This document shows positions 52,904 through 61,475 of a DNA stretch of 64,000 bases, one piece after another. The DNA lies in NCBI GenBank assembly GCA_024235215.1, contig JACKMU010000002.1, forward strand, positions 310,001 to 374,000. Reading direction: 5' to 3'. The translations under genes were made by a program, and so were the position numbers. Source of the DNA: Chromatiaceae bacterium. Its GTDB lineage: Bacteria > Pseudomonadota > Gammaproteobacteria > Chromatiales > Chromatiaceae. The notes under the pieces are model-generated. The model had not been told where the DNA came from, made no database searches, and was given only the letters and a program-made list of their open reading frames with translations. The first letter of the stretch is position 1. Every line of letters starts with the position of its first letter.

Positions 52904-53280
52904 CGGTTACCCTGCTGCTGAGAAACTCTGAAAAGATTCATCTGGTCACCCTGTTTTTCGGCTGGCGGGATCGAAACTTAACTCGCACAGCCATGACGGT
53001 GTAAAGCTAAGGGTGTTTGGATATCGGGAAAAACGGAGGAGACAGGAGCAGGGTGCCAAAACTAGTGTACACCCACCTCGATCTCTTTGGGCACAAAGAA
53101 CTATCGGTGCGGTCCACCGGCTCTCCTGTCTGGAGGGCCCGGTGAACCAACCGGTGTAGGGTAAAAGGAAGTGCCGATCAAATCAGCACCCATCGTGACA
53201 AATCAGGCTGGCACCTGCATCAACCGCTCTGGGCGAAGAACCATCACGATGATGCCGGGATACCCGTATTCAGAGACTCT
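52904..53280 (-). other. Gene-free region between acnB and the HDOD gene
   Basis: These 377 bases hold no gene that I can support. The minus-strand leader of the HDOD gene has some inverted repeats (CCGGTT/AACCGG around 53130-53160). A short stretch (about 52985-53030) looks slightly like a c-di-GMP-I riboswitch core on the plus strand but lacks the required P2 stem, so I do not call it. Confidence 0.4.
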
Positions 53281-55854
53281 TCAAGCAAAGTTGACCACTA
53301 CGGCGGAAGCAGCCTGCTGAAACTCCGCTATCTGATCGAAGTTCAGATAGCGGTAGATCTCATCCGCCATGGTGTTGATCCCCTCCACCTGCTGCAGATA
53401 CTCTGCGGGCGTCGGGATCTTGCCCATGACAGCACACACCACTGCCAGCTCCGCGGATCCAAGATAGACATTAGCACCATTGCCCAATCGATTGGGAAAG
53501 TTCCGGGTTGAAGTGGACATCACTGTCGCACCATCCCTTACCCGAGCCTGGTTGCCCATACACAGAGAGCAGCCGGGCATCTCGGTGCGTGCACCGGCGC
53601 GCCCGAAAATACTGTAATACCCCTCTTCCACCAGCTGGTGTTGATCCATCCGCGTCGGCGGGCAAATCCATAGTTTGGTCGGAATATTTGAGACCTGCTC
53701 CAGCACTTTTCCCGCTGCCCGGTAATGGCCTATATTGGTCATACAGGAGCCGATGAAGACTTCATCAATATTGGCACCCGCAACCTCTGACAACAGCTTC
53801 ACATCATCCGGATCATTGGGACAGGCGACAATAGGCTCCTTAATGCTGTTGAGATCGATCTCGATGACTGCCGCGTACTCCGCATCAGGGTCCGCTGAGA
53901 GCAGTTCCGGTGCAGCCAGCCACCTCTCCATGTTTGCTATCCGCCGCTCCAGGGTGCGCACGTCTTTGTAGCCGTTGGCTATCATCGACTTGAGCAGAGT
54001 GACATTGGAACGCAGGTACTCTATGACCGGTTCATTGTTGAGCTTGATACTACAGCCTGCGGCAGAGCGTTCGGCAGTGGCATCGGATAGTTCAAAAGCC
54101 TGTTCTGCCTTGAGGTCGGGCAATCCCTCAATCTCGATGATGCGCCCGGAGAAGATGTTCTTCTTTCCCTCCTTTGCGACCGTCAACAAGCCATCCTGTA
54201 TCGCCTGATAGGGGATGGCGTTCACCAGATCCCGCAGGGTGACACCCGGCTGCATCACTCCGCTGAATCGCACTAGCACCGATTCCGGCATATCCAACGG
54301 CATCACCCCGGTGGCTGCGGCGAAAGCAACCAGGCCGGAACCGGCCGGGAATGAGATACCGATCGGAAAACGGGTATGTGAGTCTCCACCGGTACCGACG
54401 GTGTCGGGCAGCAACATACGATTGAGCCAGGAGTGGATGATCCCATCCCCGGGGCGCAATGAAACGCCGCCGCGCGAAGAGATGAAGTCCGGCAGTGTAT
54501 GATGGGTCTTGATGTCGACCGGTTTCGGATAGGCCGCAGTATGACAGAAAGACTGCATCACCAGGTCTGCGGAGAAACCCAGACAGGCAAGATCCTTCAA
54601 CTCATCACGGGTCATCGGTCCGGTAGTATCCTGCGAACCCACCGTGGTCATAATCGGCTCGCAGTAGGTTCCCGGGCGTACCCCACGGACACCGCAAGCC
54701 TTGCCCACGATCTTCTGCGCCAGGGTATACCCCTTACTGCTCTCCTTGGGTGGCAGCGGCTGCTGGAACAGGTCTGACGGTGCCATGCCCAGCGCCTCCC
54801 GGGCTCGGGCGGTCAAGCCACGGCCAATGATCAGCGGTATCCGGCCGCCGGCGCGTACTTCATCCAGCAACACATTGGTTTTCAACTGGAAGCGCGCCAG
54901 TTCGTCGCCACTGTCATGGGCACGGACAACCCCCTCATACGGGTAGATATCGATGACATCACCGGTTTTCATCTTCGCGACGTCACACTCGATGGGTAAC
55001 GCACCCGCATCCTCCATGGTATTGAAAAAGATCGGCGCTATCTTCCCGCCGAGGCAGTAACCCCCTGCCCGTTTGTTGGGGATATTAGGGATGTCAGTAC
55101 CCGTGTGCCAGAGCACCGAGTTGGTGGCTGATTTGCGGGAGGAACCCGTGCCCACCACATCGCCGACATAAGCCACTGGATGCCCCTTCTCCTTCAACGC
55201 GGCAATTGTCGCGAGCGGATCCCCCTCCATTCCCGCTCTAGGATTTTTCAGCATCGCTTTTGCATGCAGCGGAATATCCGGTCTCGACCAGGCATCAGGC
55301 GCGGGTGAAAGATCGTCGGTATTGGTCTCCCCCGGTACTTTGAATACGGTGACGGTGATCTTGTCCGCCGCGGCCTCTCTGGCGGTGAACCACTCTGCAT
55401 CTGCCCAGGATCTCATCACCTTTTGCGCATATCGATTCCCCGCCTCCGCCTTCTCCCTGACATCGTGAAATGAATCAAACAGGAGCAGGGTGTGCGCCAG
55501 TGCCAGTGTGGCATGTTCCGCTACCTCGGCGTCATCCAGCGCGTCGATCAGAGGGGTGATGTTGTAGCCACCGAGCATAGTACCCAGCAACTGCACGGCG
55601 TGAACTTTGTCGATCAGGGGGCTGGTACACTCACCCTTTACCAGGTCAGCCAGAAAAGCCGCCTTGACGTAGGCTGCCTGGTCCACACCGGCAGGCACCC
55701 GGTGAGTGACCAGATCCACCAACTCCTTCTCCTCACCACTGGGCGGATTTTTTAGCAGCTCGACCAGATCGGCAACTTGTTCAGGATTCAGTGGCAACGG
55801 CGGAATACCCTCTGCCGCGCGGGATTCAACATGTTCATGATAGGTTTTTAACAA
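53281..55854 (-). CDS. acnB: Aconitate hydratase B
   Basis: TCA-cycle enzyme of 857 residues that isomerises citrate to isocitrate through aconitate, with a [4Fe-4S] cluster; it can bind mRNA when the cluster is lost. The N-terminal HEAT-like domain and the swivel domain precede the catalytic core. Two cluster cysteines are in GCSLCMGNQAR and the third is in GSCMTNIGHYR. The start codon is TTG at 55854; GGAGGG is seven bases upstream, and the sequence then reads LKTYHEHVESRAAEG, which aligns with the E. coli start LEEYRKHVAERAAEG. The gene interrupts the usual hflD-purB neighbourhood. Confidence 0.97.
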   Translation of the reverse strand: MLKTYHEHVESRAAEGIPPLPLNPEQVADLVELLKNPPSGEEKELVDLVTHRVPAGVDQAAYVKAAFLADLVKGECTSPLIDKVHAVQLLGTMLGGYNITPLIDALDDAEVAEHATLALAHTLLLFDSFHDVREKAEAGNRYAQKVMRSWADAEWFTAREAAADKITVTVFKVPGETNTDDLSPAPDAWSRPDIPLHAKAMLKNPRAGMEGDPLATIAALKEKGHPVAYVGDVVGTGSSRKSATNSVLWHTGTDIPNIPNKRAGGYCLGGKIAPIFFNTMEDAGALPIECDVAKMKTGDVIDIYPYEGVVRAHDSGDELARFQLKTNVLLDEVRAGGRIPLIIGRGLTARAREALGMAPSDLFQQPLPPKESSKGYTLAQKIVGKACGVRGVRPGTYCEPIMTTVGSQDTTGPMTRDELKDLACLGFSADLVMQSFCHTAAYPKPVDIKTHHTLPDFISSRGGVSLRPGDGIIHSWLNRMLLPDTVGTGGDSHTRFPIGISFPAGSGLVAFAAATGVMPLDMPESVLVRFSGVMQPGVTLRDLVNAIPYQAIQDGLLTVAKEGKKNIFSGRIIEIEGLPDLKAEQAFELSDATAERSAAGCSIKLNNEPVIEYLRSNVTLLKSMIANGYKDVRTLERRIANMERWLAAPELLSADPDAEYAAVIEIDLNSIKEPIVACPNDPDDVKLLSEVAGANIDEVFIGSCMTNIGHYRAAGKVLEQVSNIPTKLWICPPTRMDQHQLVEEGYYSIFGRAGARTEMPGCSLCMGNQARVRDGATVMSTSTRNFPNRLGNGANVYLGSAELAVVCAVMGKIPTPAEYLQQVEGINTMADEIYRYLNFDQIAEFQQAASAVVVNFA

Positions 55855-56210
55855 CGCTCAGCCCTCCAGCAATTACGCCTTCTCTAAAGGCGGGTATAAG
55901 GGTTCACTACGGCTATGTTGACCGAATTGGTTATGGTTGGCCGGTCAGCTGCAAAAAACTGCCATACCCGCAGTGAGTCGTTCGACGATGCCATAGTGCC
56001 GGTCCAAATTTGGTGGTAACGCACATGCCAGACAAGATATTTTTACGATCGTCCTATTTGATTTTAATCGGCCTTATTTTGTCAGGATCAAACCTGGTTA
56101 TCCACTGCTGAAGCGATTTTATACCTTAAAAAGGAGAGAATTTCTGCACTGCAATATGAATGGTATAATTATTTTTTTATTTTTTCGGTTGGCCTTAAAG
56201 CAGGAATCGC
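55855..56210. promoter_or_regulatory. Divergent region between acnB and purB
   Basis: These 356 bases must hold the promoters of the divergent genes. The right part carries a strong extended -10 for purB and an AT-rich leader (56160-56190). I did not identify the acnB promoter or a FNR or Crp site with confidence. No gene seen. Confidence 0.45.
56141..56169 (+). promoter_or_regulatory. Extended -10 promoter for purB
   Basis: TGGTATAAT at 56161-56169 is a perfect extended -10 element (TGnTATAAT), 42 bases before the start of purB. The -35 at the 17-base spacing (56141-56146, TTTCTG) is weak, as is usual for extended -10 promoters. Confidence 0.55.
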
Positions 56211-57578
56211 ATGAAACTCTCCTCTCTCACCGCCATCTCTCCGGTAGATGGTCGATATGGCAGTAAATGTACAGAACTGCGCTCCATATTCAGCGAGTAC
56301 GGATTGATAAGATTCCGTGTGTTGGTGGAGATCCGCTGGTTGGAGGCACTTTCCAACCATCCGGGAATTCCCGAGGTACCCAAACTCAGCGAAGCGGCAC
56401 TGCGGTTACTTGAGCAGATGATCGATGATTTCGATATCGGCGATGCCGAGCGGGTCAAAGAGATAGAGCGCACAACCAACCATGACGTCAAGGCGGTTGA
56501 ATATCTGTTAAAGGAGAAGATCAAGGGAAACTGTGAACTGGAAGCAATCAGTGAGTTCTTCCATTTCGCCTGCACATCGGAGGACATCAACAATCTGGCT
56601 CATGCCTTAATGCTGCAGCAGGGGTGTACCAAGGTGCTGCTACCACAAATGAATGCACTGATCAGTGCCATCACCTCTCTTGCCAGAGAACATGCGGACA
56701 AACCCATGCTATGCCGAACCCATGGTCAACCCGCCTCCCCGTCCACCCTTGGCAAGGAGATGGCGAATGTCGTCTATCGCCTACGGCGCCAACGCGATCA
56801 GGTGGGGCAAGTGGAACTGCTGGGAAAAATAAATGGCGCTGTCGGCAACTATAATGCCCATATCTCGGCTTATCCCGAGATCGACTGGCCGGGATTTGCC
56901 AAACAGTTCGTTACTTCACTTGGCCTCACCTGGAACCCCTATACCATACAAATCGAGCCGCACGACTACATGGCAGAGTTGTTCGATGCCATTGCCCGAT
57001 TCAACAACATAGTGATTGATTTCTGCCGGGATATCTGGGGCTACATCTCGCTGGGCTATTTCAAACAAAAGACCATTGCCGGAGAAGTGGGCTCCTCCAC
57101 CATGCCCCACAAGGTCAATCCGATCGACTTCGAAAATGGTGAGGGTAATATGGGAATTGCCAATGCGTTGTTTGGTCACCTGGCGCAGAAGCTGCCAATA
57201 TCCCGATGGCAGCGTGATCTCACCGACTCCACCGTGCTGCGCAATATGGGCGTGGGTATTGCCTATACACAGATAGCGTTGCAATCGGTTGTGCGCGGCA
57301 TCTCGAAATTGGAGGTAAACAAGCTGCGTCTGACTGCCGATCTTGACGACAACTGGGAGGTTCTGGCTGAACCGATCCAGACCGTGATGCGCCGCTATGG
57401 TATTGAAAAGCCCTACGAGAAGTTGAAGCAGCTGACCCGCGGACAGCGAATTTCAGCAGAAGAGATTCGTCACTTTATCGATGGTCTCGACCTGCCTGAA
57501 GAGGCGAAGTCGCGGTTGAAAATGCTCTCGCCCGCAACCTATACCGGGAACGCTGCTGAACAGGCGAGAAATATCTAG
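56211..57578 (+). CDS. purB: Adenylosuccinate lyase
   Basis: Enzyme of 455 residues that acts twice in purine synthesis, releasing fumarate from SAICAR and from adenylosuccinate. The superfamily signature is SSTMPHKVNPIDFENGEGN; the general-base region is TRTHGQPASPSTLG (here RTHGQPASPSTLG), and HFACTSEDINNLAHALM is also present. The length matches the E. coli type. A ribosome binding site AGGA lies seven bases upstream. A terminator follows. Confidence 0.98.
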   Translation: MKLSSLTAISPVDGRYGSKCTELRSIFSEYGLIRFRVLVEIRWLEALSNHPGIPEVPKLSEAALRLLEQMIDDFDIGDAERVKEIERTTNHDVKAVEYLLKEKIKGNCELEAISEFFHFACTSEDINNLAHALMLQQGCTKVLLPQMNALISAITSLAREHADKPMLCRTHGQPASPSTLGKEMANVVYRLRRQRDQVGQVELLGKINGAVGNYNAHISAYPEIDWPGFAKQFVTSLGLTWNPYTIQIEPHDYMAELFDAIARFNNIVIDFCRDIWGYISLGYFKQKTIAGEVGSSTMPHKVNPIDFENGEGNMGIANALFGHLAQKLPISRWQRDLTDSTVLRNMGVGIAYTQIALQSVVRGISKLEVNKLRLTADLDDNWEVLAEPIQTVMRRYGIEKPYEKLKQLTRGQRISAEEIRHFIDGLDLPEEAKSRLKMLSPATYTGNAAEQARNI

Positions 57579-57650
57579 ACAACCTCCAGCGACCTCTTCA
57601 CAAGGAGTTCAGCGCAGAACTTATCGATGAAGCCCGCACTTTATCGTATG

Positions 57651-57690
57651 AATAAAAAAACCGGGATCCAGTTCTGAATCCCGGTTTCAT
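57651..57690. terminator. Intrinsic terminator between purB and the OmpA-like gene
   Basis: A ten-base-pair stem AAACCGGGAT/ATCCCGGTTT with a ten-base loop; A-runs precede it and TTT ends it, so it can function in both directions between the convergent genes. Confidence 0.8.
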
Positions 57691-57738
57691 TATCTGCTAA
57701 GTGTTGCTTTCAGGCCGCAACGCCCATCACGCCTGACC

Positions 57739-58401
57739 TCAGTAGGTCTCTATCTCGACACGACGGTTCTTGGCGCGACCGGCCTTGGTGCCGTTGTCTG
57801 CAACCGGGCTGGACTCACCCATACCCTTGGTGGCAATACCGCTGATACCCAGGCTCTCCAGATAAGCAGCTGCAGCTTCGGCCCGGCGATTGGAGAGTCC
57901 CATGTTGTAGCTTTCCGGTCCAACACTGTCGGTGTGCCCGGTGATGGTGAGACGCTCTTCGCCCTGGCTCGCTTTGACGCGATCAGCAAGATCAGACAAC
58001 GCCTGTTTCATCTCAGGCTTAAGTACCGCGCTGTCAAAATCAAACTCGTCGTTGACCAGATTGATGGTCAGGTTCTCAATGACTTCGCATCCGTATCTGT
58101 CAACCTTGGCACCAGCGCGGGTACCTGGGCAACGATCGTCGGCATCCAGTACACCATCACCATCGGAATCCATTGGGGACGGCGCAGCCATCATCGGCAT
58201 TTCGTCACCGCAGATTTTCTGTGGGCCGGCTGTTCCGCCAACCGCTCTCCAGCACTCGCCCGCGCTGTTGGTCACCATCTCCTTGCTACTGTCGACATAC
58301 TTGTTGCCGCCATGTGACATAGCGAGTGCCTGAGTCGCCAGGCTCATGCCGACGATCAAGCCACCAGATGCGAGCATCGCTATGATTTTTTTCTGTTTCA
58401 T
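57739..58401 (-). CDS. OmpA-like protein with peptidoglycan-binding domain
   Basis: Envelope protein of 220 residues. The signal peptide (about residues 1-27) ends near TQALA. A short thrombospondin type-3-like calcium repeat (DSDGDGVLDADDRCPGT) is followed by the C-terminal OmpA domain (about 110-220). There the peptidoglycan-binding residues are in TGHTDSVGPESYNMGLSNRRAEAAAAYL and NRRVEI. No beta-barrel of eight strands precedes it, so it is not a full OmpA; it probably links the outer membrane or periplasm to the wall. The cysteine pair at CWRA and QKICG may form a disulfide. Confidence 0.93.
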   Translation of the reverse strand: MKQKKIIAMLASGGLIVGMSLATQALAMSHGGNKYVDSSKEMVTNSAGECWRAVGGTAGPQKICGDEMPMMAAPSPMDSDGDGVLDADDRCPGTRAGAKVDRYGCEVIENLTINLVNDEFDFDSAVLKPEMKQALSDLADRVKASQGEERLTITGHTDSVGPESYNMGLSNRRAEAAAAYLESLGISGIATKGMGESSPVADNGTKAGRAKNRRVEIETY

Positions 58402-58649
58402 ATCCTTTTTTCCTCTCAGTATTACACTTAATCAATTTTTGAACTACCGCTGACCCGGCGCTCCGGTAGAAGCCCAATGCTATCACAGACGGCGGATACA
58501 ACTTCTTCCCAATCAGACAAAGACTGTCATAATATCATATAGATTTCCAGTGGATGTTCCAGTGGTTAGAGATTTTTTTTAATCGGCGGAAAAACGTTGG
58601 AGCAATAAACTTCCTGGCGCAGGACCGCCATGCATAGTGCAGCGAGTCA
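58402..58649. other. Gene-free region upstream of the OmpA-like gene
   Basis: These 248 bases, which continue into the small frame from 58650, hold the OmpA-like gene's promoter on the minus strand and probably the start region of the acetyltransferase operon. I see no clear gene. The part near 58525-58590 is AT-rich. Confidence 0.4.
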
Positions 58650-58799
58650 ATGAGCAGTACTCCTCCGACTGAATGGAATGCATCATTTCAATTAACCTCG
58701 GAAACCTCCGTGTATTTTTCCAACCGCTGTGACAACGAAACGGAGCACCTTACGTTGCTCATCCAAGCATACAACGACATTTCTCTCCACTGTCGATGA
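58650..58799 (+). CDS. Possible 49-residue protein coupled to the acetyltransferase
   Basis: A small frame from ATG 58650 (MSSTPPTEWNASFQLTSETS, then VYFSNRCDNETEHLTLLIQA and YNDISLHCR) whose TGA overlaps the ATG of the GNAT gene by ATGA. The acetyltransferase gene lacks a good ribosome binding site of its own, consistent with coupling. The site for this frame (AGCGAG, six bases before) is modest. The composition is polar without a membrane helix. I do not recognise it. Confidence 0.4.
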   Translation: MSSTPPTEWNASFQLTSETSVYFSNRCDNETEHLTLLIQAYNDISLHCR

Positions 58800-59233
58800 A
58801 CAACACAACATTTATCGTACGCGCGGCGCACTGGCCGGAAGAGATGGCGGCACTGCGGCTGGTCCGTAACCGGGTTTTCGTAGAAGAACAGAAAGTGCCT
58901 GTCGCACTGGAGTGGGACGACAAAGATGCACATGCGCTGCACCTGCTCGCACTGGATCACGACAACAGACCGATTGGCACAGTGCGCTTACTGCGAACAG
59001 GGCAGATAGGACGTATGGCCGTGCTTCCAGAATGGCGTGGAAAGGGTGTTGGTAAAGCGCTGCTGTCAAAGCTTTTGGCTGAGACCAGAAGGAATAATGA
59101 TGTTGCATTATATCTCAACGCACAGGTTCAGGTGGTGAAGTTCTACGCGCAGTTCGGATTTATCGCGCGGGGCGAACTATTCAGAGAAGCTGGAATTCTT
59201 CATCAGCGTATGGAGATCAGCGCCGATGACTGA
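58796..59233 (+). CDS. GNAT family N-acetyltransferase
   Basis: Acetyl-CoA-dependent transferase of 145 residues. Motif A of the GNAT fold is IGRMAVLPEWRGKGVGKALLSKLL near residues 62-86, followed by the beta-5 and alpha-4 strands ALYLNAQVQVVKFYAQFGF, where the NAQ stretch is typical of the ElaA-like group. The substrate is unknown. It overlaps the next gene by eight bases and the small frame before it by four. Confidence 0.9.
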   Translation: MNNTTFIVRAAHWPEEMAALRLVRNRVFVEEQKVPVALEWDDKDAHALHLLALDHDNRPIGTVRLLRTGQIGRMAVLPEWRGKGVGKALLSKLLAETRRNNDVALYLNAQVQVVKFYAQFGFIARGELFREAGILHQRMEISADD

Positions 59234-59732
59234 GTCTAACGGCAGATCACGGCAGGCAGAACGCATCGTCAGGTTGGAAGGAATGGAGGATTTTCGGCGT
59301 TACTGCTGTGAATTTGCGAGTAGGGCACTGCATTCCCTGGAGATCACCAGCCATGATCTCGATGGTGCGCTCTTTGATCAACAGCACTTTCTCGACGCGG
59401 TCAAAAACCTCTGCCTGCGCAACCACCTCAACAGGCTGCGCATTCTGCTACAGGATAACACCCAGGTTCAGCGTCAGGGGCATCGCCTGGTGGGTCTGTC
59501 ACGCCGGCTACCGAGCAGTATAGAGATCCGTAAGCCACACTCAGACTATACCGATCAGGAGAATTTCCTCATCGTTGACCGCACCGCCTTCATCAGATGG
59601 CGGGTCTCAAGCCGCTATCAGGGAACGGCCAGCCACAGAGACCTGCTGCAGTCGCGGCGTCTCAGCGATCTGTTCAACGAAATCTGGCAACGCAGTCAAC
59701 CGGACAGTGATTTGCGCCGGCTGCACCTTTAA
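59226..59732 (+). CDS. DUF7931-like protein
   Basis: Cytoplasmic protein of 168 residues resembling the family now called DUF7931, found beside GNAT genes. Start overlaps the acetyltransferase by eight bases, so the two are coupled. It has no membrane helix. Visible features include a helical N-terminus (MEDFRRYCCEFASRALHSLE), a conserved FDQQHFLDAVKNLCLR region, and a C-terminal HRDLLQSRRLSDLFNEIWQRS. Function is not known; a partnership with the acetyltransferase is inferred from position. Confidence 0.72.
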   Translation: MTESNGRSRQAERIVRLEGMEDFRRYCCEFASRALHSLEITSHDLDGALFDQQHFLDAVKNLCLRNHLNRLRILLQDNTQVQRQGHRLVGLSRRLPSSIEIRKPHSDYTDQENFLIVDRTAFIRWRVSSRYQGTASHRDLLQSRRLSDLFNEIWQRSQPDSDLRRLHL

Positions 59733-59753
59733 ACCGAACGAACGCTATCAGCT

Positions 59754-60572
59754 ATGCGAACTACCGTCCTGCTGCTGCTTTTACTGATAAACACACCGCT
59801 GTTTGCCGACTACCCTTTGGAGATCATCGAACTGAAGGGACGCACACCCGATGAGGTGATTCCCATCCTGCGTCCTCACCTGGCCAACGGCGACTCCATC
59901 AGTGGCATGAACAATCAGCTCTTCCTGCGAACCTCTCCGGAGAATCTGCACGAGATCCGTGCACTACTGAGCCGTATCGATATCCCACCCCGGCGCCTGT
60001 TACTATCGGTGCGCCAAAGCCAGCAACGATTCAGTCGGAGCGAAGAGACTTCACACGCTATCGATGCCCCGATCAGAGGGCATGCAAATGAGTTCATAGA
60101 GCGTCCTGTCGAAGAGCGAGGTATTCGTTTGCGGTCGCCAAAAGCGGATAGCGGAGATCAGCTTGCTCAGACCAGCGCAATACAGACAATCGAAGGCAGC
60201 CCGGCTTTCATTGCAATCGGTCGGTCACTGCCGGTCACCCGTTATCGAAGATTTCGGGCTAGGGACTACCGCGATTATCAGAACCGAGCAGAGGCCTGTT
60301 CCATCAGCACCGGATTTTATGCTCTGCCCAGAGTGAGTGGTGAACACGTCACTGTTAGAATCACACCGTTGATGGAGTTCCCCGGCCGCACTCCCGGCAA
60401 TTTCGACCTGATGCATGCCAGCACCCTGGTGACCGGTGAGCTGGGGCAGTGGATAAGGCTGGGTGGGGCCGAAGAGGGACAGAGCAGACAGCAGAGTGGT
60501 CTCTCTTTTTATGCCGAGAGTGATCGAGGTCGGGTTGAAACGCTTTGGCTCATGGTAGAGGAGATTCGCTGA
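59754..60572 (+). CDS. Secretin N-terminal domain protein, secreted
   Basis: Protein of 272 residues with a signal peptide (VLLLLLLINTPLFA, about residues 5-18). The mature N-terminus matches the NolW-like N domain of secretins (LKGRTPDEVIPILRPHLANG, then LFLRTSPENLHEIRALLSRIDIPPR). No secretin pore follows, so it is a stand-alone domain protein. The remainder (about 90-272) is not recognised. The gene begins 21 bases after the DUF7931-like gene. Confidence 0.78.
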   Translation: MRTTVLLLLLLINTPLFADYPLEIIELKGRTPDEVIPILRPHLANGDSISGMNNQLFLRTSPENLHEIRALLSRIDIPPRRLLLSVRQSQQRFSRSEETSHAIDAPIRGHANEFIERPVEERGIRLRSPKADSGDQLAQTSAIQTIEGSPAFIAIGRSLPVTRYRRFRARDYRDYQNRAEACSISTGFYALPRVSGEHVTVRITPLMEFPGRTPGNFDLMHASTLVTGELGQWIRLGGAEEGQSRQQSGLSFYAESDRGRVETLWLMVEEIR

Positions 60573-60743
60573 CCACATCCCAGACCGGGAAAAGTCATGA
60601 ATGCACTTCGAAGTGAAAATGGATCCACCGATATACTGAACCCGGATGCGACTCTGTGCAGGTGGATCACAGGCTCTCCGGCGATCTCAGCAGACGCCGG
60701 ATGCATACCCCAGCGAGTATGGAAAGGTCCGCACTGCCCTCAG

Positions 60744-61358
60744 TCAAATCAGGTCGACTTCGGGCGCCCACTTCCGCCGCAAGCGATCGCGATTCATCAC
60801 CAGCCACTGTACTGCGATGATCGCGCTGGTGCAGTTGATCCGCCCGCCGTAGAGTTCAGCGATCACCTGATCGGAGGAGAGTATCTCAACCCTGATATCT
60901 TCGCCTTCGTGCTCCAGACCATGAATACCGCCGGCCGATGAGGCGTCCACCTCGCCACAGTAGAGAAAGATCCGTTCCGTCGAGTAGCCCGGACTCACCA
61001 TCAGGTTGCAAATCGGTTCAATTCTCTCTACCTGGCAGCCCGCCTCCTCCAATGCTTCACGACGGGCGACCGCCTCCGGCTCCTGCCCCTCATCGATAAT
61101 TCCACCTATCACCTCCAGAATCCAGGCACCACCGGGAAAGTCGATCGCACCAATTCTGAATTGCTCGATCATCACCACCTGATCCAGCACCGGATCGTAT
61201 AGGAGTACCGAAGCAGCCTGATAGCTCTCCACCCGCTCCCTGATGATTTCCGGACTGTTGCCACCGGCAAACAGACTGTGTCTAATGCGAAACTGGTTTA
61301 TGCCCAAAAAACCCTGGTATAGTTTTTTGCTTTCCACTATTTCGACTTCATATTTCAT
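60744..61358 (-). CDS. nudF: ADP-ribose pyrophosphatase, Nudix family
   Basis: Enzyme of 204 residues that hydrolyses ADP-ribose to AMP and ribose 5-phosphate. The Nudix box reads GGIIDEGQEPEAVARREALEEAG; it fits G-x5-E-x7-RE-x2-EE-x-G except that the first glutamate is replaced by glutamine (GIIDEGQ). The later RE and EE residues, which bind the metal, are kept. I chose MKYEVEIVE at 61358, with GGAAAA upstream; an ATG at 61370 is also possible. It is convergent with the secretin-domain gene. Confidence 0.92.
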   Translation of the reverse strand: MKYEVEIVESKKLYQGFLGINQFRIRHSLFAGGNSPEIIRERVESYQAASVLLYDPVLDQVVMIEQFRIGAIDFPGGAWILEVIGGIIDEGQEPEAVARREALEEAGCQVERIEPICNLMVSPGYSTERIFLYCGEVDASSAGGIHGLEHEGEDIRVEILSSDQVIAELYGGRINCTSAIIAVQWLVMNRDRLRRKWAPEVDLI

Positions 61359-61475
61359 AGGGTTTTCCATACTAAATATTCGTAATTTCCAAGAAAATAT
61401 TATAGAATACTAATATTTAAGAAATCGCTAATTCCGCCGATGCATTGATGGTTGAGATGTCAGGAATTAATAGTC

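Noticed and set aside
52985..53040. Stretch slightly like the c-di-GMP-I riboswitch core (GCACAG then GTGTAAAGCTAAGGG)
   Set aside because: The P2 stem region between the two core pieces is too short, and no plus-strand gene follows that could be controlled.
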